Below, piece by piece: positions 37,623-47,857 of a stretch of DNA of 64,000 nt. The DNA is from SAR116 cluster bacterium AG-337-N21. GTDB taxonomy: Bacteria; Pseudomonadota; Alphaproteobacteria; Puniceispirillales; Marisalimonadaceae. The position numbers and the translations under genes are program-made. Under the pieces are notes generated by a model that worked only from the letters and a program-made list of their open reading frames with translations, searched no databases and was not told where the DNA came from. Within the stretch, counting starts at the first letter, position 1. Each line of letters begins with the position of its first letter. The DNA lies in contig QBZZ01000005.1 of the NCBI GenBank assembly GCA_003282145.1, positions 41,455 to 105,454 of the forward strand. Reading direction: 5' to 3'.

Positions 37623-38447
37623 ATGACAGTTAAGCAAAATACATATTTTAGTCCAATAGATAATCTATCATTTTTAGACAGTTTCATTTTTATTCTAAAG
37701 TTAATCGTTTTTGTATTATTTTCTGTTTCTCTTATAATTGTGGCGCTCCTTTTGGGAAAAATAATTCCCCTTTTCGGGAAATGGTTACCGGTTATTTTTC
37801 ATAAACTACTTATATGGCTTTTATCAGTCCGTATTGAATTAGAAGGTGAAATAAATATCTCAAATGATTGTAATCTTTACATCAGTAATCATCTATCATA
37901 TTTAGACATACCTATATTAGGCTCTATATACCCAGTAAGATTTGTTGCAAAATCTGAAGTCGAGAATTGGCCATTATTTGGATTTTTAGCTAAATTAGGT
38001 AGAACAATATTTATAAGTAGAAATAGGTCTGACAGCCTTTATCAAAAAAATAATATTCTTAAATCATTATCCTCTAATGAGAAAATATTTATTTTTCCTG
38101 AGGGAACAACATCTGATGGGAACAGAGTATTAGACTTCAAATCAAGCTCTTTTTCTTCTGTAGAAGGTCAAAATTTTATCATTCAGCCAATAGTTATAGT
38201 TTATTCAGATTTAAATGGAATACCAATTAATAGATGGTTAAGACCTATAATAGCATGGTATGGTAATATGGATCTTAAACCTCACCTGTCATCATTAGCA
38301 CATTTAAGATCTATAAAAGCAAGATTAATATATTTAGACAAAGTGAATGCAAAAAATTTTTCTAGCAGGAAAGATCTTAGTAAATATTTAGAAAATCAAA
38401 TAAAAAAAGTTTACGCTAGCGCTTTATCAAAAAAACTTACAAAATAA
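37623..38447 (+). CDS. 1-acyl-glycerol-3-phosphate / lyso-ornithine lipid O-acyltransferase (PlsC/OlsA)
   Basis: 274 residues. An N-terminal membrane helix (about 25-50) precedes the PlsC domain: block I is ISNHLSYLDIPILG (H-x4-D), and block III is FIFPEGTTSDGNRVLDFKSS. Coupling to olsB (2-bp gap to ATG 37623; the track's TTG at 37617 overlaps) favours OlsA. A PlsC homologue before miaB is common in Alphaproteobacteria, so it may also make phosphatidic acid. Confidence 0.82.
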   Translation: MTVKQNTYFSPIDNLSFLDSFIFILKLIVFVLFSVSLIIVALLLGKIIPLFGKWLPVIFHKLLIWLLSVRIELEGEINISNDCNLYISNHLSYLDIPILGSIYPVRFVAKSEVENWPLFGFLAKLGRTIFISRNRSDSLYQKNNILKSLSSNEKIFIFPEGTTSDGNRVLDFKSSSFSSVEGQNFIIQPIVIVYSDLNGIPINRWLRPIIAWYGNMDLKPHLSSLAHLRSIKARLIYLDKVNAKNFSSRKDLSKYLENQIKKVYASALSKKLTK

Positions 38448-38489
38448 TGTTATTGTCAGTAAATGGCATTTAATATATATGCATATTTA

Positions 38490-39842
38490 ATGAAAAAACT
38501 TTTTATCAAAACTCACGGATGTCAGATGAATTTTTATGACTCTGAGAAAATGTCAGATTTGCTTAAACCACACGGTTATCAATTAGATAACAATGAAGAT
38601 AATGCGGATCTAATAGTTTTAAACACATGTCACATACGTGAAAAAGCAGTTGAAAAAACCTACTCTGAACTAGGTCGTATTAGAGATAAAATTAAATTAA
38701 GAAAAGAAAAAACTGGTAAAAAATCTATAGTCGCCGTTGCTGGTTGTGTTGCTCAAGCACAGGGCAAAGAAATTATGAAACGTTCACCATGGGTTGACAT
38801 AGTAGTTGGCCCTCAATCTTATCAAAATCTCCCTGAATTAATATCCAAGGTTGATCCTGTAAAAAATAACAAATATATAGATATTGAATTTCCTACAATT
38901 CCCAAATTTGATCATTTAGATTGTCATATCTCTGATAGGAGCCCCTCGGCCTTTTTAACTATTCAAGAAGGTTGTGATAAGTTTTGTACCTTCTGTGTTG
39001 TGCCTTATACCAGAGGAGCAGAATATTCCAGACCTTTAACTTCAATAATAGACGAAGCAAAAAAATTAGTTGATTCTGGTGTTAAAGAGATCACCCTTCT
39101 TGGACAAAATGTTAATGCTTGGAATGCTGTTGACAAAGATAAAAATATTTGGGGTCTAGGAAGATTGATTGAAGAGTTAGCAAAAATCAAAGAACTCCAA
39201 TTTATAAGGTATACAACTTCCCATCCGCTTGATATGGATATAGAACTTATTAAAGCCCATAGAGATATTGATAAATTAATGCCATACTTGCATTTGCCAG
39301 TTCAATCTGGTTCTGACAAAGTGCTAAAAATGATGAACAGAAAACATACTTCAGCTGAATATATAAAGGTTATTGAAAAGATCAGAGATTATAACCCTGA
39401 AATTGCAATATCTGGAGATTTTATAATCGGTTTTCCTGGAGAAACAGATAAAGATCATCAAGCCACACTGAGTTTAATAAAAGAAATTAATTACGCACAA
39501 GCATACTCTTTTAAGTATTCTTCAAGACCTGGAACACCTGCTGTTGTTTTTTTTAATCATGTAGAAGAGAGTATAAAAAGTTCAAGGCTAAAAGAAGTAC
39601 AAGATTTACTTAGGTTACAGCAAATGGAATTTAATAAGAAATCTATAAATTCAACTCAAAACGTTTTAGTTTTAAAAAATGGGAAAAAAAATAGACAATA
39701 TTTAGGAAGATCTCCATTTAATCAATCTATTTATTTTTACTCTAATGATAATAATCTTATTGGATCTACAATTGATATAAATGTTACAGAAGCATTTCAA
39801 AATAGTTTAACAGGCATTATCAAGCCTAATAAAAAAATTTGA
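38490..39842 (+). CDS. miaB: tRNA-2-methylthio-N6-dimethylallyladenosine synthase
   Basis: 450 residues. The N-terminal UPF0004 domain has IKTHGCQMNFYDSEKM, VLNTCHIREKA and AVAGCVAQA, whose three cysteines bind the auxiliary cluster. The radical SAM motif is EGCDKFCTFCVVPYTRG (CxxxCxxC), and a TRAM domain ends the chain. MiaB adds the methylthio group at tRNA A37. I prefer ATG 38490 to the track's 38463, which adds nine residues with no family match. It begins the miaB-phoH-ybeY-corC-lnt run. Confidence 0.95.
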   Translation: MKKLFIKTHGCQMNFYDSEKMSDLLKPHGYQLDNNEDNADLIVLNTCHIREKAVEKTYSELGRIRDKIKLRKEKTGKKSIVAVAGCVAQAQGKEIMKRSPWVDIVVGPQSYQNLPELISKVDPVKNNKYIDIEFPTIPKFDHLDCHISDRSPSAFLTIQEGCDKFCTFCVVPYTRGAEYSRPLTSIIDEAKKLVDSGVKEITLLGQNVNAWNAVDKDKNIWGLGRLIEELAKIKELQFIRYTTSHPLDMDIELIKAHRDIDKLMPYLHLPVQSGSDKVLKMMNRKHTSAEYIKVIEKIRDYNPEIAISGDFIIGFPGETDKDHQATLSLIKEINYAQAYSFKYSSRPGTPAVVFFNHVEESIKSSRLKEVQDLLRLQQMEFNKKSINSTQNVLVLKNGKKNRQYLGRSPFNQSIYFYSNDNNLIGSTIDINVTEAFQNSLTGIIKPNKKI

Positions 39843-39855
39843 AAGCCTATTAATT

Positions 39856-40851
39856 TTGAATTTTAAAATAAAAAATGAAGAAATTAAAATTGAATTTCCA
39901 AATAATTCCTTAATAGCTTTATTAGTAGGAAATCATAGTATTAATATAATTAAACTAGAGAGATTGATTGATGTAAATATAAATTTATTTGGCAATCAAT
40001 TTCATATTTCTGGAAAAATTGAAAATATCAATTTAGCAAAATCACTCTTAACAAATGTTTATAATAAATTATCTAATGAGAAAATTGAAAATATAAAATT
40101 TGATTTTTCAGATTTTGAGACTGAATTGAGAATGTTAAGTGGTAAAAACAAGCTAAATCTTGCTCCAAAACCTAAGATAGATAAGATTATTGAGTTTAAG
40201 TTTGAAACCTGGAAAAAAACTATTGTTCCTAAAAGTATAGGTCAAAAAGAGTATTTTGAAGCATTGAATAACTATGAATTAGTTTTTGGCTTAGGCCCAG
40301 CAGGTACTGGAAAGTCCTATCTAGCAGTAGCAAAGGGCATTGATATGCTAAAAAAGGGCCTTGTTGATAAAATTATTTTGACAAGACCTGCTGTTGAAGC
40401 TGGTGAAAGATTAGGTTTTTTGCCGGGAGATATGAAAGAAAAAATAGATCCATATTTAAGACCTATTTATGACGCATTACATGAGATGATGCCTGCTGAT
40501 AGAGTCGAAAAAAAAATTCAATCGGGAGAAATAGAGATTGCTCCTTTAGCATTTATGAGAGGAAGAACTTTTAACAATGCTTATGTCATAGTAGATGAAG
40601 CTCAAAACACAACTTCAGTTCAAATGAAAATGGTACTTACTCGAATAGGGCAAGGTTCTAGAATGGTAATTAACGGTGATTTAAGTCAAGTAGATCTTCC
40701 TAAAGGACAGCTTTCAGGATTAAAGGAATCCGAAAAAATACTTAGTAAAATTAAAGAAATTAAGATAATCTCTCTTAAATCAAATGATGTTATTAGGCAT
40801 CCAATAGTTGCTAAAATTATTAAAGCTTATGATTATTTTAATAAAGTTTGA
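39856..40851 (+). CDS. PhoH-like ATPase (YbeZ type)
   Basis: 331 residues. An N-terminal KH-like segment of about 100 residues precedes the PhoH domain, with Walker A GLGPAGTGKSYLAVAKG, then ILTRPAVEAGERLGFLPGD, Walker B NAYVIVDEAQNTT and GDLSQVDLP. YbeZ works with YbeY, encoded next door, in rRNA handling. The start is TTG 39856; no ATG lies near the expected N-terminus. It is 13 bp after miaB. Confidence 0.92.
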   Translation: MNFKIKNEEIKIEFPNNSLIALLVGNHSINIIKLERLIDVNINLFGNQFHISGKIENINLAKSLLTNVYNKLSNEKIENIKFDFSDFETELRMLSGKNKLNLAPKPKIDKIIEFKFETWKKTIVPKSIGQKEYFEALNNYELVFGLGPAGTGKSYLAVAKGIDMLKKGLVDKIILTRPAVEAGERLGFLPGDMKEKIDPYLRPIYDALHEMMPADRVEKKIQSGEIEIAPLAFMRGRTFNNAYVIVDEAQNTTSVQMKMVLTRIGQGSRMVINGDLSQVDLPKGQLSGLKESEKILSKIKEIKIISLKSNDVIRHPIVAKIIKAYDYFNKV

Positions 40852-40866
40852 GACTATTTTAATACT

Positions 40867-41385
40867 ATGATTAAGCGAAAAGAAAAAGACAGTCATAAAA
40901 TATGGAAAAACGATATCTTAAGCGTAGAAGCTATAATAGATGAATCATTATGGAATAGACGATTAATTAATGATTTTCAAAAAAACTTAAATCAAATCTT
41001 AATTGGAATTTATCAAAAATCTGATTTGGTAAATACTAATAAAAAAAATTACGTTTCTGTATTATTTTCTGGTGACAAAAAAATAATTGAGCTTAATAAA
41101 CGGTTCAGAAAGATTAATTTGCCTACAAATGTTTTATCATTTCCATCTTTTATACAAAAAAACAATGAGATTTTTTTAGGTGACATAATTTTTTCAGCTG
41201 AAACTATTTTTAGAGAGGCTAAAAGAGACAAAAAGAGTTTTAAAAGTCATTTAATCCATCTTTTTATCCATGGAGTTTTGCATTTAATTGGCTATGATCA
41301 TCAAACCGAAAATAATGCAAAAATTATGGAAAGTTTAGAAATAAAAATCTTAGAGACTTTGAATATAAATAATCCATACGAATAA
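40867..41385 (+). CDS. ybeY: Endoribonuclease YbeY
   Basis: 172 residues. The zinc site is in HLFIHGVLHLIGYDHQTENNAKIMESLE (HGxLHLxGYDH), and FRKINLPTNVLSFPS is the other family motif. It takes part in 16S rRNA 3' end maturation and ribosome quality control. It lies between phoH and corC, as in most Proteobacteria. Confidence 0.95.
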   Translation: MIKRKEKDSHKIWKNDILSVEAIIDESLWNRRLINDFQKNLNQILIGIYQKSDLVNTNKKNYVSVLFSGDKKIIELNKRFRKINLPTNVLSFPSFIQKNNEIFLGDIIFSAETIFREAKRDKKSFKSHLIHLFIHGVLHLIGYDHQTENNAKIMESLEIKILETLNINNPYE

Positions 41386-41424
41386 GTAAAAATAAAATTA
41401 TTAAAACTAAGAAATTATAAATTA

Positions 41425-42294
41425 ATGAAACTTAAATTTTCAAACTTTTTTAAAAAGAATAAATCAAACAATTCAGACAAAATTTTAGATAAAGAATTAG
41501 AACAATTTGTTGCAAAAAGAATTAATGCTGATGACTCAAATGGTAATAATTTAAGTCATGAAAATGAATTGCTAAAAAATCTTGCTGGGCTAAGAGGAAT
41601 AACCGCGTCTGATGTTATGGTTCCAAGAATTGATATTGTTTCAGTTGCAATGTCAGATGATTTTAATGAAATAGTCAAGCAATTAATAAAAACAAATCAT
41701 AGTAGAGTGCCTGTGAGAAATGAAAGCTTAGATGATATAGTTGGTATTCTTCACATTAAAGACGTTTTAGCTAATTTATTTTTGAAAGAAAAACAAGATA
41801 TAAAAAATCTTGTTAAAAAACCTATATTTGTTTCTCCTTCAATAAGTTTGTTAGACCTACTTTATGAAATGAGAGTTAAAAGACGTCATTTAGCACTAGT
41901 GGTCGATGAATATGGAGGTATTGACGGCTTAGTAACTATTGAAGATTTAGTAGAAGAATTAGTTGGAGAAATAGAAGATGAACATGATTTATCTTCAGAA
42001 TATCGCCAAGATAAATTGAAAGACGGTTCTATAATTGTCGATGCCAGAATCACAATTGATCAGCTTGACGATCTTTTCTCATCAATAAGAAAGGAAGATC
42101 TAAATGATGAAATTGAAACACTTGGAGGTTTCATAATTAGCATAGCTGGTAGAGTTCCAGTCAAGGGTCAAGTAATAAAATATTCTCCGTCAGGTTTTAA
42201 ATTTGAAATATTAGAGGCAGATCCTCGTAAAGTTATATTAGTTAAGATACGAGGCTTAAACAAAATATTCTCATTTGAAAAACAAAATTTATAA
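41425..42294 (+). CDS. CorC/TlyC-family CBS-domain protein
   Basis: 289 residues without the N-terminal membrane domain, as in E. coli CorC. Two CBS motifs cover about residues 60-190 ([70 protein letters not shown]). The C-terminal CorC_HlyC domain follows ([19 protein letters not shown]). Proposed roles in magnesium and cobalt efflux come from relatives. It precedes lnt by 8 bp, a highly conserved pair. Confidence 0.9.
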   Translation: MKLKFSNFFKKNKSNNSDKILDKELEQFVAKRINADDSNGNNLSHENELLKNLAGLRGITASDVMVPRIDIVSVAMSDDFNEIVKQLIKTNHSRVPVRNESLDDIVGILHIKDVLANLFLKEKQDIKNLVKKPIFVSPSISLLDLLYEMRVKRRHLALVVDEYGGIDGLVTIEDLVEELVGEIEDEHDLSSEYRQDKLKDGSIIVDARITIDQLDDLFSSIRKEDLNDEIETLGGFIISIAGRVPVKGQVIKYSPSGFKFEILEADPRKVILVKIRGLNKIFSFEKQNL

Positions 42295-42302
42295 ATATTT
42301 CA

Positions 42303-43841
42303 ATGAACAAATACTATAAATCTAAATTTTTATGTAATATTTTAATTTTTTGTTCAGCTTCAATTGCAACTTTTTCAATCCCCCCTTTCTCCTTTTTCTT
42401 TCTTATCTTTGTCTTGGGTTTTGGGATTTATCTAATTACTTTAAGCTCTTCATTAAAGCAAACTTTTATTGCAGGGTGGTTTTTGGGGTTTGGTTGGTTT
42501 GCATTCGGTCTATATTGGATTGGTTCAGCCTTTATGGTAGCCGATACTTATCACAAAGTGCTGATGCCTTTAGCTGTTGTTATTTTACCGAGTGTATTAG
42601 CAATTTTTTGGGGAATTGCATGTGTTTTTGCTAAATTACTAACAAAAAAAAATCAATCTTCTTTATTTTTAATAATAGTTTTTTTAACCTTATTTGAATA
42701 TTTAAGAGCAAAGTTGTTTACAGGTTTTCCATGGTTAATGCCTTCAATAATCTTGTCATCAAATGATTATTTAATTCAAATATTTGCATTAGTAGGAAGC
42801 TTTACGGCTAATTTATTTGTCTTTAGTTTTTCAATTTTACCTTTTGTTTTAATTTTTAATTTTAGACGTAAATACATTATTTTTAGTTTGTTATCGATCC
42901 CTATTACAATATTACTTTTTTCAAGCTTTGTTCGTCTCTACAATAAAGATGTTGAGATTTTAGATGATAACTTAATTACACTTGTGCAACCCAACATAGA
43001 ACAAAAAGATAAATGGAATCTTGAAAAACGAAACTTTAATTTAAATAAACTAACACAACTGTCTCTTCAAAATGTTAATGAAAACATAGGCGTTAATAGA
43101 ATAATTATTTGGCCTGAAACAAGTTTTGAAGGTACAATACCAAACGAAATGGAATTGTTATCTGTTGTTAGCAAACGAATATTAACAGATCAAAAAGCAA
43201 TTTTAGTAGTTGGGTTATTAAGAGTTGAGAAAAACAAATTGTTCAACTCGCTTGTCTTTTTAAACTCAAAAGGAAATATAATACATCAATATGATAAAAT
43301 ACACTTAGTTCCTTTTGGTGAGTACATACCACTTAGAAATAAATTTACCACAATTGCAAATTTTTTAAGTTTGAAAGACTTCTCCAGTGGAAATATAAAA
43401 CCAAATTTTACTCTAAAAGGACTTGGAAACATATTAAATCTTATATGCTATGAAATCTTATTTACTGAAGAGGTTATTTCCAGATTATCTAAAAACACAA
43501 ATTTATTAATTAATATTACCAATGACGCTTGGTTTGGAAAAACAATAGGGCCTTACCAACATTTAGCACTAGCTAAAATTAAGGCTGTTGAATTAGGAAT
43601 TCCATTAGCTAGAGTTGCAAATACAGGTATATCAGCCTTAATTTCACCTTATGGAGAAGAAATTACTAAAATACCTCTTTACGAGAGTGGTGTTAGAACC
43701 GCTAAATTATCATTGCCTTTAAAAAACACTATTTACAGAAAGTACGGTGAGATTATTTTTATTGTTTCAATTTCATTTTTAATATTTATAAATAAGTTGT
43801 ATAATTATAAATTTAGAAGAGATTTAAACTATGAGAAATAA
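42303..43841 (+). CDS. lnt: Apolipoprotein N-acyltransferase
   Basis: 512 residues. About seven N-terminal membrane helices are followed by a periplasmic nitrilase-fold domain. The catalytic triad residues are visible as the glutamate in [12 protein letters not shown], the lysine in [16 protein letters not shown] and the cysteine in LICYEILF. Lnt adds the third acyl chain to lipoproteins, which fits the several lipobox proteins in this window. Its end overlaps the metK start by 11 bp. Confidence 0.94.
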   Translation: MNKYYKSKFLCNILIFCSASIATFSIPPFSFFFLIFVLGFGIYLITLSSSLKQTFIAGWFLGFGWFAFGLYWIGSAFMVADTYHKVLMPLAVVILPSVLAIFWGIACVFAKLLTKKNQSSLFLIIVFLTLFEYLRAKLFTGFPWLMPSIILSSNDYLIQIFALVGSFTANLFVFSFSILPFVLIFNFRRKYIIFSLLSIPITILLFSSFVRLYNKDVEILDDNLITLVQPNIEQKDKWNLEKRNFNLNKLTQLSLQNVNENIGVNRIIIWPETSFEGTIPNEMELLSVVSKRILTDQKAILVVGLLRVEKNKLFNSLVFLNSKGNIIHQYDKIHLVPFGEYIPLRNKFTTIANFLSLKDFSSGNIKPNFTLKGLGNILNLICYEILFTEEVISRLSKNTNLLINITNDAWFGKTIGPYQHLALAKIKAVELGIPLARVANTGISALISPYGEEITKIPLYESGVRTAKLSLPLKNTIYRKYGEIIFIVSISFLIFINKLYNYKFRRDLNYEK

Positions 43842-45015
43842 TTATCTATTTACATCAGAGTCAGTATCTGAGGGTCACCCAGATAAGATTTGTGACAGAA
43901 TTTCTGATACTGTTGTTGATTTAATGTTAAAAAAATACCCTGAAGCAAGAGTTGCTTGTGAGACAATGGTTTCTACCAACAGGACAATTGTTGCTGGAGA
44001 ATATAGATTGCCAGATGGTATTTATATAGAAAATCAAGAAATTGAAGATCATGTTAGAAAAGCGGTTAGAGATATTGGATATGAACAAGATGGATACCAC
44101 TGGGAAAAAATGCATTTTGAATGTCATCTACATGCGCAATCTTCAGATATTGCTGTTGGAGTAGATCAATCAGGTAATAAGGATGAGGGTGCTGGTGACC
44201 AGGGATTGATGTTTGGATATGCATGTAATGAAACAGACGCTCTGATGCCCGCTCCTATATTTTATTCTCATAAAATATTGAAAGAAATGTCTAAAATTAG
44301 ACATATGGATAAAAATAGTATTTTACTTCCTGATAGTAAATCTCAAATAACTTTAGAATATAAAGACGGTATTCCTATGAAGACTAGTTCCATAGTTGTT
44401 TCTACTCAGCATGTTAAAGACTGTTCCCAACAAGATATTAAAAATATTATAAGGGATGTTGTGAAAAAAGTATTACCAGAAGGTTGGATGTGTCCAGAAG
44501 AAGAGTTTTATGTTAATCCAACGGGTATTTTTGAAATTGGTGGGCCAGACGGTGACGCAGGTTTAACTGGAAGAAAAATTATTGTAGATACCTATGGTGG
44601 TGCTTCACCTCATGGAGGAGGAGCTTTCTCAGGTAAAGACCCAACAAAAGTTGATAGATCAGCGGCGTATTTAACAAGATATTTAGCTAAAAACGTTGTT
44701 GCCTCTGGCTTGGCGTCAAGATGTACTATACAGATTGCATATGCAATAGGAGTATCTAAACCTCTTTCATTATATGTTAACACTGACGGTACTGGAGATA
44801 TTGACGATAACAGGATTGAAAAAATTTTAACTAACTTGATTGACATGTCTCCAAGAGGTGTAAGAGAACATTTGAAACTAAATAAACCTATATATGTACC
44901 TACATCTGCTTATGGACATTTTGGCAGGGATCCAAATGAAAGTGTTGAAGGTTCATTTACTTGGGAAAAAACTGATCTTGTTGACCTTATTCTTGATGAA
45001 CTAAACAAAAATTGA
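43831..45015 (+). CDS. metK: S-adenosylmethionine synthetase
   Basis: 394 residues, normal length. It joins methionine and ATP to give SAM. Motifs are [63 protein letters not shown] and [20 protein letters not shown]. It supplies the methyl donor for its downstream partner trmB and for rsmI, miaB and ubiE in this window. It starts inside the lnt end, so no room remains for a SAM riboswitch. Confidence 0.97.
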   Translation: MRNNYLFTSESVSEGHPDKICDRISDTVVDLMLKKYPEARVACETMVSTNRTIVAGEYRLPDGIYIENQEIEDHVRKAVRDIGYEQDGYHWEKMHFECHLHAQSSDIAVGVDQSGNKDEGAGDQGLMFGYACNETDALMPAPIFYSHKILKEMSKIRHMDKNSILLPDSKSQITLEYKDGIPMKTSSIVVSTQHVKDCSQQDIKNIIRDVVKKVLPEGWMCPEEEFYVNPTGIFEIGGPDGDAGLTGRKIIVDTYGGASPHGGGAFSGKDPTKVDRSAAYLTRYLAKNVVASGLASRCTIQIAYAIGVSKPLSLYVNTDGTGDIDDNRIEKILTNLIDMSPRGVREHLKLNKPIYVPTSAYGHFGRDPNESVEGSFTWEKTDLVDLILDELNKN

Positions 45016-45689
45016 GTTTGCACCTATCCAAAGAGTTTCCAAGGTTTTATGGAAGAAGAATAGGGCGAAAACTATCTAAATCAGGTATTTTGGCTCTGAA
45101 AGCAGGGTCGAAATATATTTTACAATATGATAGATTTTCTGAAGATTTATTGAATTTTAACAAAAAAATAGTTCTTGAAATTGGTTTTGGTGACGGCAAA
45201 AATTTAATAAATTCAGCAAAACAAAACCCTGAAATTCTTTACTTAGGTGCTGATCCGTTTTTAAACACAACTGTAAAATGTATAAAACAAATATTAGAAA
45301 ATAATATAAATAACATTAAAATTTGGCCAGATGACATTAGAAAGATTTTAGATCTTTTTCCATCAAAAAGTATTTCAGAAGTAAAGTTATTGTTTCCAGA
45401 TCCCTGGCCTAAATTAAAACATCAAAAACGAAGATTAATACAGATTAATTTCATCAATAGTATTTATAAAATTTTAAAAACAAATGGAACAATTACGGTT
45501 GCAACAGACCACAAAATTTTAAAAAGTTGGATTTTAGAAAAGTTCCAAGCAAAAAAAAAATTTGAATGGCAAATAGAGATCTCAAAAGATTGGCAGAACA
45601 GACCTAAAGATTGTTTTCTAACAAAGTATGAAGAAAAAGCACTTAATGAAAAAAGAATAACAAGTTGGTTTGTCTTTAAAAAAAAATAA
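45012..45689 (+). CDS. trmB: tRNA (guanine-N7-)-methyltransferase
   Basis: 225 residues. The N-terminus [15 protein letters not shown] is typical. SAM-binding motif I is [13 protein letters not shown], and [19 protein letters not shown] is the family signature with the catalytic aspartate. TrmB makes m7G46 in tRNA variable loops. The start is TTG 45012, overlapping the metK stop; no ATG is available. A hairpin-plus-T-run terminator follows about 70 bases after its stop. Confidence 0.93.
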   Translation: MSLHLSKEFPRFYGRRIGRKLSKSGILALKAGSKYILQYDRFSEDLLNFNKKIVLEIGFGDGKNLINSAKQNPEILYLGADPFLNTTVKCIKQILENNINNIKIWPDDIRKILDLFPSKSISEVKLLFPDPWPKLKHQKRRLIQINFINSIYKILKTNGTITVATDHKILKSWILEKFQAKKKFEWQIEISKDWQNRPKDCFLTKYEEKALNEKRITSWFVFKKK

Positions 45690-45759
45690 AATATCTATGA
45701 ATTTTTACAATCATAGTCAAAGTTATTGATTTATTTTGAAATTAAAATTATAAGATTGT

Positions 45760-45786
45760 GTGAGTTTTTTGGCTCACTTTTTTTTT
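45760..45786 (+). terminator. Rho-independent terminator between trmB and rimP
   Basis: GTGAG (45760-45764), an 8-base loop TTTTTTGG, CTCAC (45773-45777), then nine T residues (45778-45786). This is the clearest intrinsic terminator in the window and suggests the miaB-trmB run ends here. rimP must then start from a promoter in this gap or by readthrough. Confidence 0.65.
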
Positions 45787-45806
45787 AATTTCAGGAATTA
45801 GATTAA

Positions 45807-46289
45807 TTGCTTGATGAACATATTAGAGATTTATTATATTTAAGATTAAAAAAACTTGGTTATCACATTATACGTGTTAAAACTACCAAAGTAGGTCCAA
45901 AAAAAACGTTGCAGATAATGGCTGAGCGTACTAAGGATAGAAAAATGAACCTTGAAGACTGTACTTTTCTTAGTAAAGAAATATCATCATTTTTAGAAAT
46001 TGATGATCCAATTAGTTCATCATATATATTAGAAGTATCGTCAGGCGGTCTATCTAGGCCATTGACAGTAATTGAAGATTACAAATTGTTTGCACAGAAT
46101 AAAGCCAAAATTGTTTTAAAAGAAAAATTTAATGGTAAGAAAACATACAAAGGGTTTTTACAGGGAATTGACGAAAACGGATACATTTTGTTAGAGACTG
46201 AAGACTACGAAATGAAAGTTGACTTTTTAGAAATTGAAAAGGCAAACATTGATCCTGATTGGTCTATAAAAAATAATCAAATTCTATAA
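45807..46289 (+). CDS. rimP: Ribosome maturation factor RimP
   Basis: 160 residues, slightly short of many relatives. The N-terminal domain has TLQIMAERTKDRKMNLEDCTFLSKEISSFLE and SYILEVSSGGLSRPLT, and an SH3-like C-terminal domain follows. RimP assists 30S assembly. The start seems to be TTG 45807 behind CAGGAATTA; a second TTG lies at 45811 out of frame. It leads the rimP-nusA-infB-rbfA-truB-rpsO-pnp translation cluster. Confidence 0.92.
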   Translation: MLDEHIRDLLYLRLKKLGYHIIRVKTTKVGPKKTLQIMAERTKDRKMNLEDCTFLSKEISSFLEIDDPISSSYILEVSSGGLSRPLTVIEDYKLFAQNKAKIVLKEKFNGKKTYKGFLQGIDENGYILLETEDYEMKVDFLEIEKANIDPDWSIKNNQIL

Positions 46290-46312
46290 TTTTACTGATA
46301 TAAGGAAATACA

Positions 46313-47833
46313 ATGGAAGTAAAATCCATACCTAGATTAGAACTAATACAAGTTGCTGAGGCTGTTTCAAGAGAGAAATCAATTGACAAGGAGGAAGTTA
46401 TTCTTGCCATGGAAGAAGCTATACAAAAAGCAGCACGGTCAAAATATGGTCTTGAAAGAGATATTCGAGCAAATATAGACAGAAAAAATGGATCAATTGA
46501 TATTTCTCAGTTTACTGAAATAGTTGAAATTATTGAAAACGAATTGACTCAAATGACACTTCAGGAATCTGAAAGAAAAAATCTTAATCTCACTATAGGA
46601 GAGTTTTATAAGCAACCTCTTCCACCTATTGATTTTGGACGAATTGCTGCTCAAACAGCTAAACAAGTTATATCTCAAAAAGTTAGAGAAGCTGAGCGTC
46701 AAAGACAATATCATGAATACAAAGATCGTGTTGGTGAGATTGTTGTTGGTACAATTAAGAGAGTTGAAAATCACTCAATTACAATTGATCTTGGAAGAGC
46801 TGAGGCAATAATTAAAAAAGATCAAATGATACCTAGAGAGCAACTCAAACCTGGAGAAAGATTAAGATGTTTTATAATCCAAGTAACTCAAGAAATAAAA
46901 GGTCCACAAATTTTCTTATCAAGAGCATGTAACGAGTTTTTATCAGCTCTTTTTACCCAAGAAGTACCTGAAATTTATGATGGAATTATTGAAGTCAAAG
47001 GTGTTGCGAGGGAACCTGGAAGCAGAGCTAAAATTTCAGCATTCTCAAATGATCCTAGTATTGATCCTGTTGGTGCGTGTGTTGGAATGAGGGGATCCAG
47101 GGTCCAAGCAGTCGTAAACGAACTTCAAGGTGAAAAAATTGAAATTATTCCATGGTCAGACGACCCTGTATCATTTGTTATTAATGCTTTAGCACCTGCT
47201 GTGCCTTCAAAAGTTGTTATGGATGAAGATGCAGGTAGAATGGAAGTAGTTGTCCCTGATGATCAGCTATCTTTAGCAATAGGTAGAAGAGGTCAAAATG
47301 TAAGATTAGCCTCTCAATTAACTAATTGGTTTGTTGACATATTAACTGAAGCAGAAGAAACAGAAAAAAGACAAGAAGAATTTAGTGAAAGAAGTAAAAT
47401 TTTTATTGAAGCTTTGGATATTGATGATGTCATAGCCCATTTAATGGTAAGTGAAGGTTTTGTATCAGTATCTGATATAGCAGATGCGTCAATAGAAGAA
47501 TTAGTTGCTATCGAAGGTTTTGATGATGAAATTGCTGCTGAATTAAGCGAAAGAGCTAAGAACTTTGTTACAATTGAAAATGAACGTATTGAAAGTTCAC
47601 TTAGAAAACATAAAATAAAAGATGATTTATATAATTTTGAAGATCTTAGTAAGTTAAGCCTTCTAAAACTAGTGGAAAATAATATAAAAACTTTGGACGA
47701 TCTTGCTGAGTTAGATAGTGAGGAATTATTTAATATATTAGGTGCAAGTGTTTTTCTAAATGAGGATGATGCAGGCTCTGTGATTATGAAGGCAAGACAG
47801 CATTGGTTCTCTGAAGAAAATATAGAAAACTAA
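46313..47833 (+). CDS. nusA: Transcription termination/antitermination protein NusA
   Basis: 506 residues. The N-terminal RNA polymerase-binding domain (1-130) is followed by S1 (about 135-200, GEIVVGTIKRVENHSITIDLG), then KH1 and KH2 (VGACVGMRGSRVQAVVNEL; LSLAIGRRGQNVRLASQL). Two C-terminal helix-hairpin-helix repeats (about 365-500) close the chain. NusA modulates pausing and termination, in part with Rho. The ylxR gene that normally separates nusA from infB is absent; only 24 bases lie between them. Confidence 0.96.
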   Translation: MEVKSIPRLELIQVAEAVSREKSIDKEEVILAMEEAIQKAARSKYGLERDIRANIDRKNGSIDISQFTEIVEIIENELTQMTLQESERKNLNLTIGEFYKQPLPPIDFGRIAAQTAKQVISQKVREAERQRQYHEYKDRVGEIVVGTIKRVENHSITIDLGRAEAIIKKDQMIPREQLKPGERLRCFIIQVTQEIKGPQIFLSRACNEFLSALFTQEVPEIYDGIIEVKGVAREPGSRAKISAFSNDPSIDPVGACVGMRGSRVQAVVNELQGEKIEIIPWSDDPVSFVINALAPAVPSKVVMDEDAGRMEVVVPDDQLSLAIGRRGQNVRLASQLTNWFVDILTEAEETEKRQEEFSERSKIFIEALDIDDVIAHLMVSEGFVSVSDIADASIEELVAIEGFDDEIAAELSERAKNFVTIENERIESSLRKHKIKDDLYNFEDLSKLSLLKLVENNIKTLDDLAELDSEELFNILGASVFLNEDDAGSVIMKARQHWFSEENIEN

Positions 47834-47857
47834 GTTATAATTTAAGGAATTGCAGTC

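Noticed and set aside
42350-42634. 94-aa ORF in another frame of lnt
   Set aside because: Shadow of a well-supported gene; its composition reflects the hydrophobic lnt sequence.
43780-43831. SAM riboswitch before metK
   Set aside because: metK starts inside the lnt coding end, leaving no leader, and no riboswitch-like conserved core is seen.
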